Shown: positions 8,201-16,524, numbered from the stretch's first letter. The stretch is 64,000 nt of DNA from Agathobacter sp. (GCA_022769125.1 JALEKN010000060.1:1-64000); one strand, 5' to 3'. The notes: generated by a model not told the origin, from the sequence alone. Numbers and translations are program-made.

Positions 8201-9070
8201 TTAAAAGCTAGAAAATATAGATGTTTGAGAGGTAGGGACTCTAAACTTACAGAGAATGCGGTCCGGGCGCATACGGAGCGCTGTACGGATCAGGTCATGT
8301 ATGGTTATAGCCGCCACGCCCTCCGTATTGGAATTACGCGTCTCTAAGCGGACCAGATTATCCACGCCCTGAATCTGAAGTTCTGCAGAATCTTCAATTG
8401 TAATAATGCGTTCATCGGAGGGAATATACTGCGATAATGCATTTAGAAATGTTGTTTTGCCGGAGCCTGTGCCGCCGGAAATGATCATGCTGTAGCGGGC
8501 CTTTACAAGCGTCTGCAGTAAATCTGCTGCTTCCTCACAGATCGCCCCCATTGCGATCAGCTGCTGCATGGTAAGTGGATGCTCCGGGAACTTGCGGATG
8601 GTTAAGGCCGATCCATCAATCGATATCGGTGCAAGCACCATATTGACGCGTGAGCCATCTGCAAGACGCGAGTCCACGATCGGTGCGGACAGATTGATAA
8701 CACGATTATGTCTTGCAACAATCTGCTGTAGGATATCCACCAATCGTTCCTCAGAGGTAAACTGCCCATCCCAGCGGTAGATGCGCCCTTTCTTTTCATA
8801 AAAGATTTTCTTCGGCCCATTGACCATGATCTCGGAAACTTCCGGATCATCCACCAGCTCCTGTATGGCATCAAGCTTCCGAAGGGAATTAAACACCTGC
8901 TGTTCAAGCCTCACCCTATCCCGGATGGAAAACATTCCGTCCCGGGCAAAGGCCATACGCTCTTCTGTGATAATTGCTTCAAGCTCCTCATCACTGATTT
9001 CTCTTGACAGATCTAACCGTGCGAGAACCTTTTCCCGTATAAGAAGTACATTTTTCTCGAGTTCGTCCAC
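8201..9070 (-). pseudogene. cpaF: cpaF (Tad pilus ATPase), 3' half lost to the element
   Basis: CpaF/TadA is the cytoplasmic ATPase that powers Tad (type IVb) pilus assembly. The remaining 289 codons hold the N-terminal domain and the Walker A loop GGTGSGKTTFLNAL, followed by the Asp-box region ITIEDSAELQ. The frame is normal to RMRPDRI, just where Walker B would follow (usually RMRPDRIIVGEVRG), then 20-odd foreign residues and a stop. Walker B, His box and the C-terminal domain, about 150 residues, are missing, so the product cannot be an active ATPase. GTG start, immediately after the stop of the CpaE-like gene upstream. Confidence 0.9.
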
Positions 9071-10108
9071 TTATGCCCGCATCCCTTCCGCCATAAAAGG
9101 CTGCAGGAGCATGTGGCGGATCATATCCCCAAATTCGTTCCATTTCCACTGCTCCACAATGCGTTCACAGCTGGAGGGCATTGTCATAAGAGGAATTTCC
9201 ACTCTTGTAGTCCTATCCATAAGTGCTTCGTACCCACGCTTTGAGATTTCCTCATTAAATTCATACTCTCTCCACTGGCACAGTCCACCATTCCGTGATA
9301 GCAGATATACATTCTGGCAACGATTCAGCACCTCAAAGAATCCGTTGAACCGTGATCCCATGTTCAGAAGGACCATTGTATAATCAAGTTCCTCATCTAT
9401 CATCTGCAGCAGACGCAGATACATGGCCCCATCTGCCTCGCACAGACATTCCGTGTTTTCCGCCGGATAAATATAATCGGCATGATCCATATGCCCAATG
9501 CAGGAGAGCAGGCGGCTTTTGCTGTATTTTCCGCTTTCCGCCATCGAGAGTACCTCCTCTATGCCGCCTCTTGGGACCTGCTGTAAGAGATGCATGATCC
9601 CACTATTTTCTTGAATATCGAGAATCAGGACACGGTTCTGTTCCCCCAAAACAGAAGCCATCGTCACAAGAAACGGCAGCTGGTATTCATTTTCCGCGAG
9701 TGAGTACACAGCAACGCATCTTGTTTTTGGCACAATCTGTCTGCCATCCGCCAGCTGCCTTATTTCGCTTCCGACCTCCTGTAATATTGCATCCACAATG
9801 CCATTTACACTCTGGAATTTTTCAATGAATCTGACCTTCTCCGTCAGATTCTCCGGTGTCTGCCGTTCGCTCTCGCAATCGATTAAATAGACAACCGGTT
9901 CTGTTCTTCTTTGCACCAGCTGATGTGCTTCCTGCAGACAGTCTGCACAGACGATAATGTCATACCGCCCCACATCATCCACGATCTGCTCTGCGTCCGT
10001 AAAAAGGTGAAGCTCAAACCGCTCCTTTTCCTGCAAGAGCAAATGCCCGGACAATCTTCCGCGATAATCCGCATCGTTGATACAAAGTGCTAACCTGACC
10101 TTTTGCAT
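9071..10108 (-). CDS. CpaE/TadZ-like Tad pilus localisation protein
   Basis: 345 aa. The N-terminal 110 residues look like a degenerate receiver domain (YDIIVCADCLQEA). Residues about 125-330 follow the MinD/ParA fold of CpaE/TadZ, with VLILDIQENSG after strand 2 and YTMVLLNMG as the Walker B-like strand. The P-loop is absent: the expected glycine-rich KT loop reads AVYSLAENEYQLPFLVTMA. So it is probably a non-hydrolysing member, as seen in other TadZ proteins. In the Tad system it helps place the pilus machine at the pole. It lies between the prepilin peptidase and cpaF genes, and reads into cpaF with no gap. Confidence 0.75.
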   Translation of the reverse strand: MQKVRLALCINDADYRGRLSGHLLLQEKERFELHLFTDAEQIVDDVGRYDIIVCADCLQEAHQLVQRRTEPVVYLIDCESERQTPENLTEKVRFIEKFQSVNGIVDAILQEVGSEIRQLADGRQIVPKTRCVAVYSLAENEYQLPFLVTMASVLGEQNRVLILDIQENSGIMHLLQQVPRGGIEEVLSMAESGKYSKSRLLSCIGHMDHADYIYPAENTECLCEADGAMYLRLLQMIDEELDYTMVLLNMGSRFNGFFEVLNRCQNVYLLSRNGGLCQWREYEFNEEISKRGYEALMDRTTRVEIPLMTMPSSCERIVEQWKWNEFGDMIRHMLLQPFMAEGMRA

Positions 10109-10129
10109 AGCCCCTATGCTTCCTCCCTC

Positions 10130-10666
10130 CTAAAATAATCCGTATTTTCCACCAATCAAGACCGCGAGCATCCCCAATAAAATTGCAAGCGAAAAGTGGA
10201 TCACATGATCCTTCGTGTATCCGGCCGGCCGGTATTCCTGCCATTTTCCTCCCATCAGTCCCCAAATATAGCTGCCACCCTCTAAAAGCCCATTGTACAA
10301 CGTACCATCTATGAGCATTTTTCCAAGGGATATTACGGCTCCGAGCACAAAGGAGAGCACGACACACCAAACAATCTGTCTGAAATTCAAAAAACCACCG
10401 ATCATGGAAAATAATTTGACATCACCCGCGCCGATTGCGCGCATGCGATAAAAAAGATAAAGTGCGATAACCGGAAAAGACATGTTCCTAAGAACGAATA
10501 ACATCTGCTGTACTCCGCCCTGAGCATAGCCAAGTACAAGCGCAAGCACCATGCCTGCTGCGATCAGCCGGTTACTGATCCGATAACACAAAAAATCCAG
10601 CACTACTGCCAACATTACAAGAAGCAGCAGCACCAGCTTCGACACTTCCAAAGCGTCCAACTGCAT
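10130..10666 (-). CDS. prepilin peptidase, A24 family (CpaA/TadV-like)
   Basis: About 178 aa, strongly hydrophobic, with roughly five or six membrane helices. Two aspartate motifs of A24 aspartic peptidases are present: an N-terminal VLDFLCYRISN (Asp about 24) and GAGDVKLFSMIGG (GxGD, Asp about 76). It would cleave the leader of Flp-type pilins at the inner face of the membrane. The short form without the N-methylation domain is usual for Tad loci. First gene of the tad operon fragment; 21 bases separate it from the CpaE-like gene. The start could also be the TTG shortly downstream, which fits the AGAGG site better. Confidence 0.85.
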   Translation of the reverse strand: MQLDALEVSKLVLLLLVMLAVVLDFLCYRISNRLIAAGMVLALVLGYAQGGVQQMLFVLRNMSFPVIALYLFYRMRAIGAGDVKLFSMIGGFLNFRQIVWCVVLSFVLGAVISLGKMLIDGTLYNGLLEGGSYIWGLMGGKWQEYRPAGYTKDHVIHFSLAILLGMLAVLIGGKYGLF

Positions 10667-10780
10667 CACCTCTTTTCGTGTTGTGAATCGAATTATAGCA
10701 ACGGAGCTTTCATTTTGTCCAGCTTTTTTTCTTCAAAAGAATTTTTTCGGAAGATTGTAACAAAATTGTACCGGAAAATT

Positions 10781-10811
10781 TTGTATAGAATTACAAAATC
10801 TTGCTTATAAT
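10781..10811 (+). promoter_or_regulatory. possible sigma-A promoter
   Basis: TTGTAT (10781-10786), 19 bases, TATAAT (10806-10811), 33 bases before the DUF2508 gene. The -10 is perfect but the spacing is long, so the -35 assignment is weak. Confidence 0.4.
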
Positions 10812-10844
10812 TAGCATAAGGGAAAGAAGAAAGCAGGTGAACTT

Positions 10845-11060
10845 ATGAAACTTTTTAGAAGTACCCCTGTTACAGATGATGGCTACGCTGCCTTGAAGGA
10901 CAATCTGATACGGACCAGCGATGAACTGCGCGTCGCATATGCAAATCTTGAGAACGTTGTGGAGCCTGACCTTATTGACTATTATATCTATCAGGCAAAA
11001 GCCGTTCAGATGCGATACAAATTCTTATTGGAATGTGTAAAAAAAATCGAGGGTGTCTGA
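10845..11060 (+). CDS. DUF2508 (YaaL-like) small protein
   Basis: 71 aa, soluble, helical. It matches the YaaL/DUF2508 family in length and in the pattern of aromatic and acidic residues (EPDLIDYYIYQAKAVQMRYKFLLECVK). The family is common in Firmicutes, often near recR or sporulation genes; its function is not known. GCAGGTGAAC before the ATG is a weak ribosome binding site. It stands alone here, convergent with fliS, only three bases from its stop. Confidence 0.7.
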   Translation: MKLFRSTPVTDDGYAALKDNLIRTSDELRVAYANLENVVEPDLIDYYIYQAKAVQMRYKFLLECVKKIEGV

Positions 11061-11063
11061 CAC

Positions 11064-11540
11064 TCATGCCAGAAACCCCCGGTTGCTATCCACATTGGAC
11101 AAATTTTCATTGAGCGAGGTGCGCCCATATGTCATGCCGGCATAGACCTGCTGCGTATTGCGCATCAGCGACTCGGAATGATCGCTCTTTGCCACCTCCT
11201 CAAAGCTTGTATACAATCGTTTCATCACGGCATCCGCTTCATCAATGCCGTCTGTTTTATTCTCATAAATTGCACGGGCCAGGCAATTCGTACAATACAT
11301 ATAAAGCCGATACAGATTTTTGGACAAGTCATAAGAAAAATTAAGTGAATGTATCAGCTCGGCAAGTACATTCTGCGCCTTTCGGACAGCTTCCTTGTAT
11401 TCCTCATGCCGGTTCGCTTCATATGCTTTCCGCGCGTCCCTTTCATATGCAAAGTAAATATCGTATATGATCACGATCATTTCACCGCGGTTGCATTGGC
11501 TGAGCCTGCGCGTAAAATCAAGTTTCAACTCGTTCTGCAT
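11064..11540 (-). CDS. fliS: FliS flagellin export chaperone
   Basis: 158 aa from the ATG at 11540, chosen because TAAGGAG lies eight bases before it; an upstream in-frame start would overlap flagellin. Typical FliS features: helical, with LTRRLSQCNRGEMIVIIYDIYFAYERDA near the N terminus and NVLAELIHSLNFSYDLSKNLYRLYMYC, the region that holds the flagellin C terminus. FliS binds unfolded flagellin in the cytosol and keeps it ready for export. It follows the flagellin gene by ten bases and should share its sigma-D transcript. Confidence 0.85.
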   Translation of the reverse strand: MQNELKLDFTRRLSQCNRGEMIVIIYDIYFAYERDARKAYEANRHEEYKEAVRKAQNVLAELIHSLNFSYDLSKNLYRLYMYCTNCLARAIYENKTDGIDEADAVMKRLYTSFEEVAKSDHSESLMRNTQQVYAGMTYGRTSLNENLSNVDSNRGFLA

Positions 11541-11550
11541 ATCCGGCTCC

Positions 11551-12984
11551 TTACTGCAGCAGAGAAAGCACCGTCTGCGGAAGATCATTTGCCTGGGACA
11601 ATACCGATACGGATGCCTGTTCAAGCACGCTTGCCTGCGTGTAGATCGTCATTTCTTCTGCCATATCCGTGTCAAGCAGGGTTGAATATGCGGATGTCAT
11701 ATCCTCTGTTGTCTCGGCAAGGCTGTTGGACGCATATTCCAACCGGTTCTGGAATGCACCGATGCGGGAGCGCGTCTCGTTGAGTGTCGCAATCGCCTCG
11801 TCAAGCGTTACCATTGCACGCTCCGGCCCCTTGTAGGTCGCAAGTTCTATGGTATCTAAGTAAAGACTCTCGGCAGATGTCTCCGGAATGCGGATATCCA
11901 TTGTCTGGTATTCATTTGCCCCAACCTGGATCGTCATACTTCCGATATCGGTTACCTCAAGCTCGATTGTCCCGAGTCCATCAGCAGAATCCGTGGTCGG
12001 ATCATATGCATCATTTATCAGAAAATCCATGGAAAATCCATGTACATCCGTAACTGTAACCCGGTTTCCTGTCGCGGAAACAGTCGCTGTGGAAGAGAAT
12101 CCGGCATCTGCTGCATTGTTGTTCGGGAAACTTACCTGTGCATCTTTTCCAAATGTCTTGGCGGTGTAGTTGCCGTCATCATCGACTTTTGCCCCGTCCA
12201 TTGTATCTACTCCAAGCGCCTTTGCAAGCTCCGGTGATACGCAAAGATCAATCTCCGCCTGGCTGCCATAGAGCATGGAGGTAAGCGTGATGGAATCCGG
12301 TGTGGAGTCGTCTGTAAACTGGCATCCTGCCACCTCTGCCGCATTCCTCAGTGTCTCATAAAATGCCTCACTCGACATATCTGCGGTTACTTCGATTGTT
12401 GTCTGGTTGATCGTGATCGTACCTGCTACTAATGCAGATGTATCAAGCGTGCATTCTGCTGCCTTCGCCACGTCGGTCACTGACACGTTGTAAAATCCGG
12501 TAGATACCGTGTCGCTGACCATGATACGGCTTACGCTCTTACTGTCGGCGTACACGCGCACATCGGACGAACCGTCAAGAAGTGCCTTGGTGTTATATTC
12601 GGTATCAGCAGAGATGCGCTCCACTTCCTTGGTAAGCTGATCGATCTCATCCTGAATGATCTTGCGGTCGCTTGTCGAGTTGGTTCCGTTTGCTGCCTGA
12701 ACAGAAAGCTCACGCATTCTCTGTAAAATGTTCGATACCTCGTTCAAAGCACCGTCCGCGATCTGCAATGTCGATACTGCATTGGAGGCATTGTCCTTTG
12801 CCTGTCCAAGTCCATCGATCTGCGCCTTCATCTTATTGGAAATTGCCATTCCTGCCGGATTGTCCCCCGCAGAATTGATCTTAAGTCCACTAGACAGACG
12901 CTCCATGGATGCGGCTAAAGAGTTCTCATTCCGGAGCAGCTGTTTATTTGTGAGAACTGCTGACATATTCTGATTAATTTTCAT
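11551..12984 (-). CDS. flagellin
   Basis: 477 aa filament protein. The conserved D0/D1 ends are clear: MKINQNMSAVLTNKQLLRNE at the N terminus and IGAFQNRLEYASNSLAE ... LSQANDLPQTVLSLLQ at the C terminus. The middle (about 150-390) is a variable surface domain. The D1 stretch QRMRELSVQAANGT followed by DEIDQLTKEVERI keeps the Arg, Leu and Glu that TLR5 recognises, so it looks potentially stimulatory rather than a silent type; this is an inference. AAGGAAAG precedes the ATG. Transcribed from a sigma-D promoter about 80 bases upstream; fliS follows. Confidence 0.95.
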   Translation of the reverse strand: MKINQNMSAVLTNKQLLRNENSLAASMERLSSGLKINSAGDNPAGMAISNKMKAQIDGLGQAKDNASNAVSTLQIADGALNEVSNILQRMRELSVQAANGTNSTSDRKIIQDEIDQLTKEVERISADTEYNTKALLDGSSDVRVYADSKSVSRIMVSDTVSTGFYNVSVTDVAKAAECTLDTSALVAGTITINQTTIEVTADMSSEAFYETLRNAAEVAGCQFTDDSTPDSITLTSMLYGSQAEIDLCVSPELAKALGVDTMDGAKVDDDGNYTAKTFGKDAQVSFPNNNAADAGFSSTATVSATGNRVTVTDVHGFSMDFLINDAYDPTTDSADGLGTIELEVTDIGSMTIQVGANEYQTMDIRIPETSAESLYLDTIELATYKGPERAMVTLDEAIATLNETRSRIGAFQNRLEYASNSLAETTEDMTSAYSTLLDTDMAEEMTIYTQASVLEQASVSVLSQANDLPQTVLSLLQ

Positions 12985-13061
12985 AGCGGTCTTTCCTTCC
13001 CAAATTCCTGTTAACCCGCATCCCTGCTTATCTGTACGACAATCCTTGTCACCTATCTTTT

Positions 13062-13088
13062 ATATCGTCCGGTTTTGCTGATTCTTTA
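13062..13088 (-). promoter_or_regulatory. sigma-D (sigma-28) promoter of flagellin
   Basis: On the minus strand TAAA, 15 bases, GACGATAT. The B. subtilis sigma-D consensus is TAAA-N15-GCCGATAT, so only one base differs. It lies about 80 bases before the flagellin ATG. Confidence 0.8.
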
Positions 13089-13108
13089 ACCTCAATGCAA
13101 AGTATAAT

Positions 13109-13137
13109 TTGCATTTCTGTGGGAATCGTATTATAAT
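13109..13137 (+). promoter_or_regulatory. sigma-A promoter of the DUF1858 gene
   Basis: TTGCAT (13109-13114), 17 bases, TATAAT (13132-13137), 39 bases before the ATG. Confidence 0.75.
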
Positions 13138-13176
13138 AGCCACGTTAAAACAGATCTATTAAAGGAGGACAATATC

Positions 13177-13383
13177 ATGGCACAGGTTTCAAAGAGCACT
13201 ATGATCGGTGAGTTACTTATGATTGATGAGAATGTTGCACCGATTCTTTTGAATATTGGTATGCACTGCCTTGGATGCCCATCTTCCCAGATGGAGACCA
13301 TCGAAGAAGCTGCAATGGTACACGGTATCGATGCAGACGATCTTGTAGAAGAGATCAACACCTTCTTAGCACAGCAGGGCTAA
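13177..13383 (+). CDS. DUF1858 small disulfide-domain protein
   Basis: 68 aa, a single DUF1858 domain (hybrid-cluster-associated redox disulfide domain). The signature CLGCP, a Cys-x-x-Cys pair, sits at about 31-34 after NVAPILLNIGMH. The family is thought to be redox-active or Fe-S related in anaerobes, but a defined role is lacking. AAAGGAGG precedes the ATG, it has its own sigma-A promoter, and a terminator follows, so it is a monocistronic, probably well-expressed gene. Confidence 0.85.
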   Translation: MAQVSKSTMIGELLMIDENVAPILLNIGMHCLGCPSSQMETIEEAAMVHGIDADDLVEEINTFLAQQG

Positions 13384-13427
13384 TCAATTTTTGTTTTTTA
13401 TGCACGGAATCGTGCACCTATGACAAA

Positions 13428-13460
13428 AGCCGCCACACATTATCGTGTGACGGCTTTTTT
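13428..13460. terminator. bidirectional Rho-independent terminator
   Basis: Stem AGCCGCCACAC / GTGTGACGGCT with a 6-base loop, A run on the left and T run on the right. It lies between the convergent DUF1858 and mecA genes and can serve both. A second small hairpin, TGCACG-GAAT-CGTGCA, sits just before it (13401-13416). Confidence 0.85.
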
Positions 13461-13469
13461 GCTTTTCCG

Positions 13470-14249
13470 TTATAACTGTGCAATTGTCTGTAATGCATTG
13501 CCCTTTACCAGCAGCTTGCCATGCTCCTCAAAGAAAGCCCCGACAGCGTCTGTATAGGCCCTCTGGCTTGCATATTCAGAGATGATATTACATACCTTGT
13601 TGAACTCCTGCGGCGTATGTTCACTATTGTGAAGCATCAGGTAAAAACGGTTCTTCTGCACATTCTTGTACAAATCGTTCTCCCCGGTATAATATCCATT
13701 CAAAACACCGGACAGCCGGATAATCTGTTCCATATCGGAAAACTCATACATCTTGGTAAGGTCAACCGGCTCTGCGGATACCGGAGTCTGTGGCTCTTCC
13801 TCCCCGGCAGTTGTGTCCTGCTCCTTTGCCTCATCTGCCGATGCATTTTGCTTTGCCCGCTCTTTACGGATCTTCTCAAACAGATCAAGGATATCATCCG
13901 CACCCTGCTTGATTGCATTATTGTCCATGCCTGCATCCTCCATATCATAGAGGGATTCGTCCGGCTCGGAGAACTTGGAAAAACGGGTGTCAAGCTCCTC
14001 CGGGTATTCCACCTTGGTAATCAATAATATAATCGATTCCGCAGAGGTTGGTATTGCCTCAACCATGAGCGGAATATCATTCACTTCAAATCCAAAATCG
14101 TGATTGGCCTGCTGTATCATGTCACGGAAAAGCAGTCTGGCTTTTTCAGATCCGTATGCCAGCTCGCTGAGCCGGATCTGACGATTCTGCAGATCCTCTT
14201 TGGTAAGTGTACAACGGATCTGGTTCTCATTTACTTTTTCAATTTTCAT
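13470..14249 (-). CDS. mecA: MecA-type adaptor protein
   Basis: 259 aa from ATG 14249, which has AAAGGATG upstream; an earlier in-frame start lacks one. The N-terminal domain (1-80, KIEKVNENQIRCTLTKEDL ... LLFRDMIQQA) and the C-terminal domain (about 160-259, YEFSDMEQIIRLSGVLNGYY ... VGAFFEEHGKLL) match MecA, joined by an acidic linker (QNASADEAKEQDTTAGEEEP). MecA brings substrates to the ClpC unfoldase for degradation in the cytosol. Own promoter on the minus strand; terminator shared with the DUF1858 gene. Confidence 0.9.
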   Translation of the reverse strand: MKIEKVNENQIRCTLTKEDLQNRQIRLSELAYGSEKARLLFRDMIQQANHDFGFEVNDIPLMVEAIPTSAESIILLITKVEYPEELDTRFSKFSEPDESLYDMEDAGMDNNAIKQGADDILDLFEKIRKERAKQNASADEAKEQDTTAGEEEPQTPVSAEPVDLTKMYEFSDMEQIIRLSGVLNGYYTGENDLYKNVQKNRFYLMLHNSEHTPQEFNKVCNIISEYASQRAYTDAVGAFFEEHGKLLVKGNALQTIAQL

Positions 14250-14295
14250 GCAATCACATCCTTTTCTGAAAATCTTCTGGTAAATTGTAAAACCT

Positions 14296-14324
14296 ATTAT
14301 AATCAAATGATTCTACGATGTAAA
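14296..14324 (-). promoter_or_regulatory. sigma-A promoter of mecA
   Basis: On the minus strand TTTACA, 17 bases, TATAAT, about 47 bases before the chosen ATG. Confidence 0.65.
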
Positions 14325-14359
14325 GTTGTCAACACATTAAAAATTTCTAAAATTGGGTC

Positions 14360-14388
14360 TTGCCAAGTCAAAAAAATTATGCTATAAA
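14360..14388 (+). promoter_or_regulatory. sigma-A promoter of the kinase operon
   Basis: TTGCCA (14360-14365), 17 bases, TATAAA (14383-14388), giving a leader of about 30 bases before the kinase ATG. Confidence 0.7.
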
Positions 14389-14424
14389 CATAGTCACGAG
14401 ATGCGCGACCGTACAAAGGAGCGT

Positions 14425-15786
14425 ATGAACGACAATAACCAATCTTTTTTGTCCGGCAAGTACGAGATTATCCGTACCTTGGGCAGTGGCTCTTACAGTA
14501 CTGTTTATCTTGCCAGACATCATGTTCTTGAGTTGGAACAGGCAATCAAGGTCATCCCCAAGGCCACATCTGACCAGCTCTCTGTTTTAAGCGAGGCGAG
14601 GCTTCTAAAGTCTATTCATCACCCCGGTATCCCTATGATTTATGATATTGAAGAGGATGACGATTCTTTCTATCTGATTGAGGAATACATTCAGGGAGAT
14701 TCTTTAGACACGTTTCTGCTTAATCAACCAATTATTTCCGGAGATTTGTTTTTTTCATTTTGCCGGCAGCTGTGCGATATATTTATCTATTTGCACACGT
14801 TTATGCCAATTCCGATTTTATACCAGGATTTGAAACCCGAACACATTATAGTATGTGGAGATCGGCTCAAATTAATCGACTTTGGTGTATCCGGTTATCC
14901 GGCACATCCGGAAGAACGTATCAGGCATTTCGGGAATGCGCAGTTTTCCGCACCGGAGAACTTTTCCGGAGCAGATCTTTCAACTGCTGCAGACGTTTAT
15001 TCCTTAGGTAAGCTTATGCAGCTTCTGAGCAAATATGTTGAACCTGCACTTCCTCGAAAAATTTCCAGAATTATCCAAAAATCAATTCATCCGGACCCGG
15101 CATTTCGATATGAAACGGTGGAAATGCTTTTGTCCGTACTTGAAAAAGAATTTTTAACCATTCGTTCGCCGCATCTCGTCTCAAACATTGCAGTCGTCGG
15201 AAGTCATTCCGGCTGTGGTTGTACGCACATAGCGATATCGCTTGTGTCAGCGCTCAATCTGCTTGCACATGACAGCTTTTATCTTGAGTGCAACAACACT
15301 GACAGTCTTTTCAAGCTTTCCCTTGTCTATCCCAATATGCTGGAAAAAGATGGTTGTTTCTATCTGCGATGCTTTAAAGGATATCCAACGTATGGAGCCG
15401 GCATAGCCATTTCCTATCCCTTGAACGCTATCCGTGTAACAGATTATGGCATCAATTCTGCCGATCCGGCGATCGGGCAGGCTGACCTGATCCTGTTTGT
15501 ATGTGATGGTGCTCCCTGGCGCAGGAAGGATGTCATTGAACAAAACAATTTTTTGCATACGCATAAGGATATCGTAAAAGTAATCGTAAATCACGGAGAT
15601 AAGCGTTCTGCCGCAACTCTGGCAAAGGCTTTTGGGGTTCCCGTGTATCCATTTTTTCCGGATACGGATGCCTTTGGGATTACAAGAAAGAAGTTGGATT
15701 TCTTTCGTCTGCTGCTTGGACAGAAAGGACAACACCCACTATGCGCAATCATAAAAAGGCTCCGGCTTCTTCCGCATGGACGATAG
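14425..15786 (+). CDS. Ser/Thr kinase fused to a ParA/MinD-like domain
   Basis: 453 aa from the ATG behind AAAGGAG. Residues about 10-245 are a Hanks-type kinase: glycine loop GSGSYSTVYLA, AIKVIPK lysine, catalytic loop YQDLKPEHI (the His of HRD is Tyr), DFG in LIDFGVSG and an APE-like SAPENF. After it, about 255-435, is a MinD/ParA-like fold (NIAVVGSHSGCGCTHIAISL) whose P-loop lacks the Walker lysine. No membrane segment. Clostridial Tad loci often carry such kinases with CpaE-like partners, and the tad fragment is about 4 kb away, so a role in pilus control is plausible but inferred. The next gene overlaps by 46 bases. Confidence 0.75.
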   Translation: MNDNNQSFLSGKYEIIRTLGSGSYSTVYLARHHVLELEQAIKVIPKATSDQLSVLSEARLLKSIHHPGIPMIYDIEEDDDSFYLIEEYIQGDSLDTFLLNQPIISGDLFFSFCRQLCDIFIYLHTFMPIPILYQDLKPEHIIVCGDRLKLIDFGVSGYPAHPEERIRHFGNAQFSAPENFSGADLSTAADVYSLGKLMQLLSKYVEPALPRKISRIIQKSIHPDPAFRYETVEMLLSVLEKEFLTIRSPHLVSNIAVVGSHSGCGCTHIAISLVSALNLLAHDSFYLECNNTDSLFKLSLVYPNMLEKDGCFYLRCFKGYPTYGAGIAISYPLNAIRVTDYGINSADPAIGQADLILFVCDGAPWRRKDVIEQNNFLHTHKDIVKVIVNHGDKRSAATLAKAFGVPVYPFFPDTDAFGITRKKLDFFRLLLGQKGQHPLCAIIKRLRLLPHGR

Positions 15787-16352
15787 GCGTCTGCGGAACA
15801 GAGCACGGAATCGGGACAACACATATCGCACTATCACTCTCTAACTATTTATGCAGTAAGCTCCGGAGGAAAACGGCTTACGTGGAAAGAAACGGAAGCG
15901 GTCAGATTCTTGCTCTGGCCGGCAGTGCGCAACAGCCCTCATTCTGCTATATGGATATTACATGTTATCCATGCCTGCGCCGTGAGGATCTGCCGCGTAT
16001 CATGCAAAGCCGTTTTTCATACACCGTTATCGACCTTGGGATTCTTACTTCCGAGAGCTGTTGGGATTTCTACCGGTGCGACATCAAGCTGGTTGTGGCA
16101 AGTGTCAGTCCATGGAAGGCGCACCTTTTGAAGGAAATGCAGGAAACGCTTCTATACAATATGAATACAAGTCAGGATCATATGCTTTTACTGGGAAATT
16201 TAGGGATAAAGGAAACCGTAAAGCCATTTGGACAGCGTAACCGACTTCTCGCCCTTCCCGTACCTTATCTACCAAATCCGTTTCGTTTAACTACAGCAGA
16301 TTGTACCTTTTTTGAAGAAATGCTGGCAAAAACCGGAATTAATATACCATGA
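15741..16352 (+). CDS. ParA/MinD-like protein with degenerate P-loop
   Basis: 203 aa. The N terminus WTIGVCGTEHGIGTTHIALSLSNYL has the shape of a MinD/CpaE P-loop but the lysine is replaced by Thr (GIGTT). FSYTVIDLGIL (about 93-103) is the Walker B-like strand and VVASVSPWKAH the following strand. It resembles the C-terminal domain of the upstream kinase, SHSGCGCTHIAIS, so the two may have arisen by duplication. Overlap with the kinase gene suggests coupled translation. Nucleotide binding is doubtful; likely a partner or scaffold. Confidence 0.65.
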   Translation: MRNHKKAPASSAWTIGVCGTEHGIGTTHIALSLSNYLCSKLRRKTAYVERNGSGQILALAGSAQQPSFCYMDITCYPCLRREDLPRIMQSRFSYTVIDLGILTSESCWDFYRCDIKLVVASVSPWKAHLLKEMQETLLYNMNTSQDHMLLLGNLGIKETVKPFGQRNRLLALPVPYLPNPFRLTTADCTFFEEMLAKTGINIP

Positions 16353-16380
16353 ACCGATGTGCCGGCAATGAGGAGGCAAC

Positions 16381-16524
16381 ATGAAAAATGAACCTTTGAT
16401 TCAGCTGTTTATTGAATTTGCTCCACGCGAATTGTGGGGCGCCATATTGTCACTGCAGGGGAATGATGTCCCTTCTGCAGTATCGGAAAGCGAGGTGGTA
16501 TATCACTTAAATAACTTGGCGTGA
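16381..16524 (+). CDS. 47-aa protein of unknown function
   Basis: A short frame with a strong ribosome binding site, GAGGAGG, five bases before its ATG, and 28 bases after the ParA-like gene. The sequence begins MKNEPLIQLFIEFAPRELW and is acidic with no membrane helix. I do not recognise it. The third gene of the kinase operon; the next terminator is about 160 bases on. Confidence 0.5.
   Translation: MKNEPLIQLFIEFAPRELWGAILSLQGNDVPSAVSESEVVYHLNNLA

Larger units (their letters stand above)
1..8253 (+). mobile_element. Tn554/RIT-like element, right part, inserted in cpaF
   Basis: An AT-rich block, visibly poorer in G+C than the DNA that follows, carries four tyrosine recombinases and two TnpC-like helpers. 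It ends inside cpaF: on the minus strand the CpaF reading frame is normal up to RMRPDRI, then runs into unrelated AT-rich sequence and stops 20-odd codons later. The right junction lies at about 8247-8254. The matching left junction, with the 3' half of cpaF, is not in the window, so the element extends beyond position 1 and any cargo lies there. Two adjoining large tyrosine recombinases plus a small TnpC-like protein are known from Tn554; three in tandem are known from RIT elements. That this is one unit is an inference. Confidence 0.75.

Noticed and set aside
8167-8211. 14-residue open frame at the right end of the mobile element
   Set aside because: Very short, weak ribosome binding site 13 bases away, AT-rich setting; not enough to call a gene.
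11349-12237. Plus-strand open frames across flagellin
   Set aside because: Shadows of the flagellin gene; no ribosome binding site and no family resemblance.
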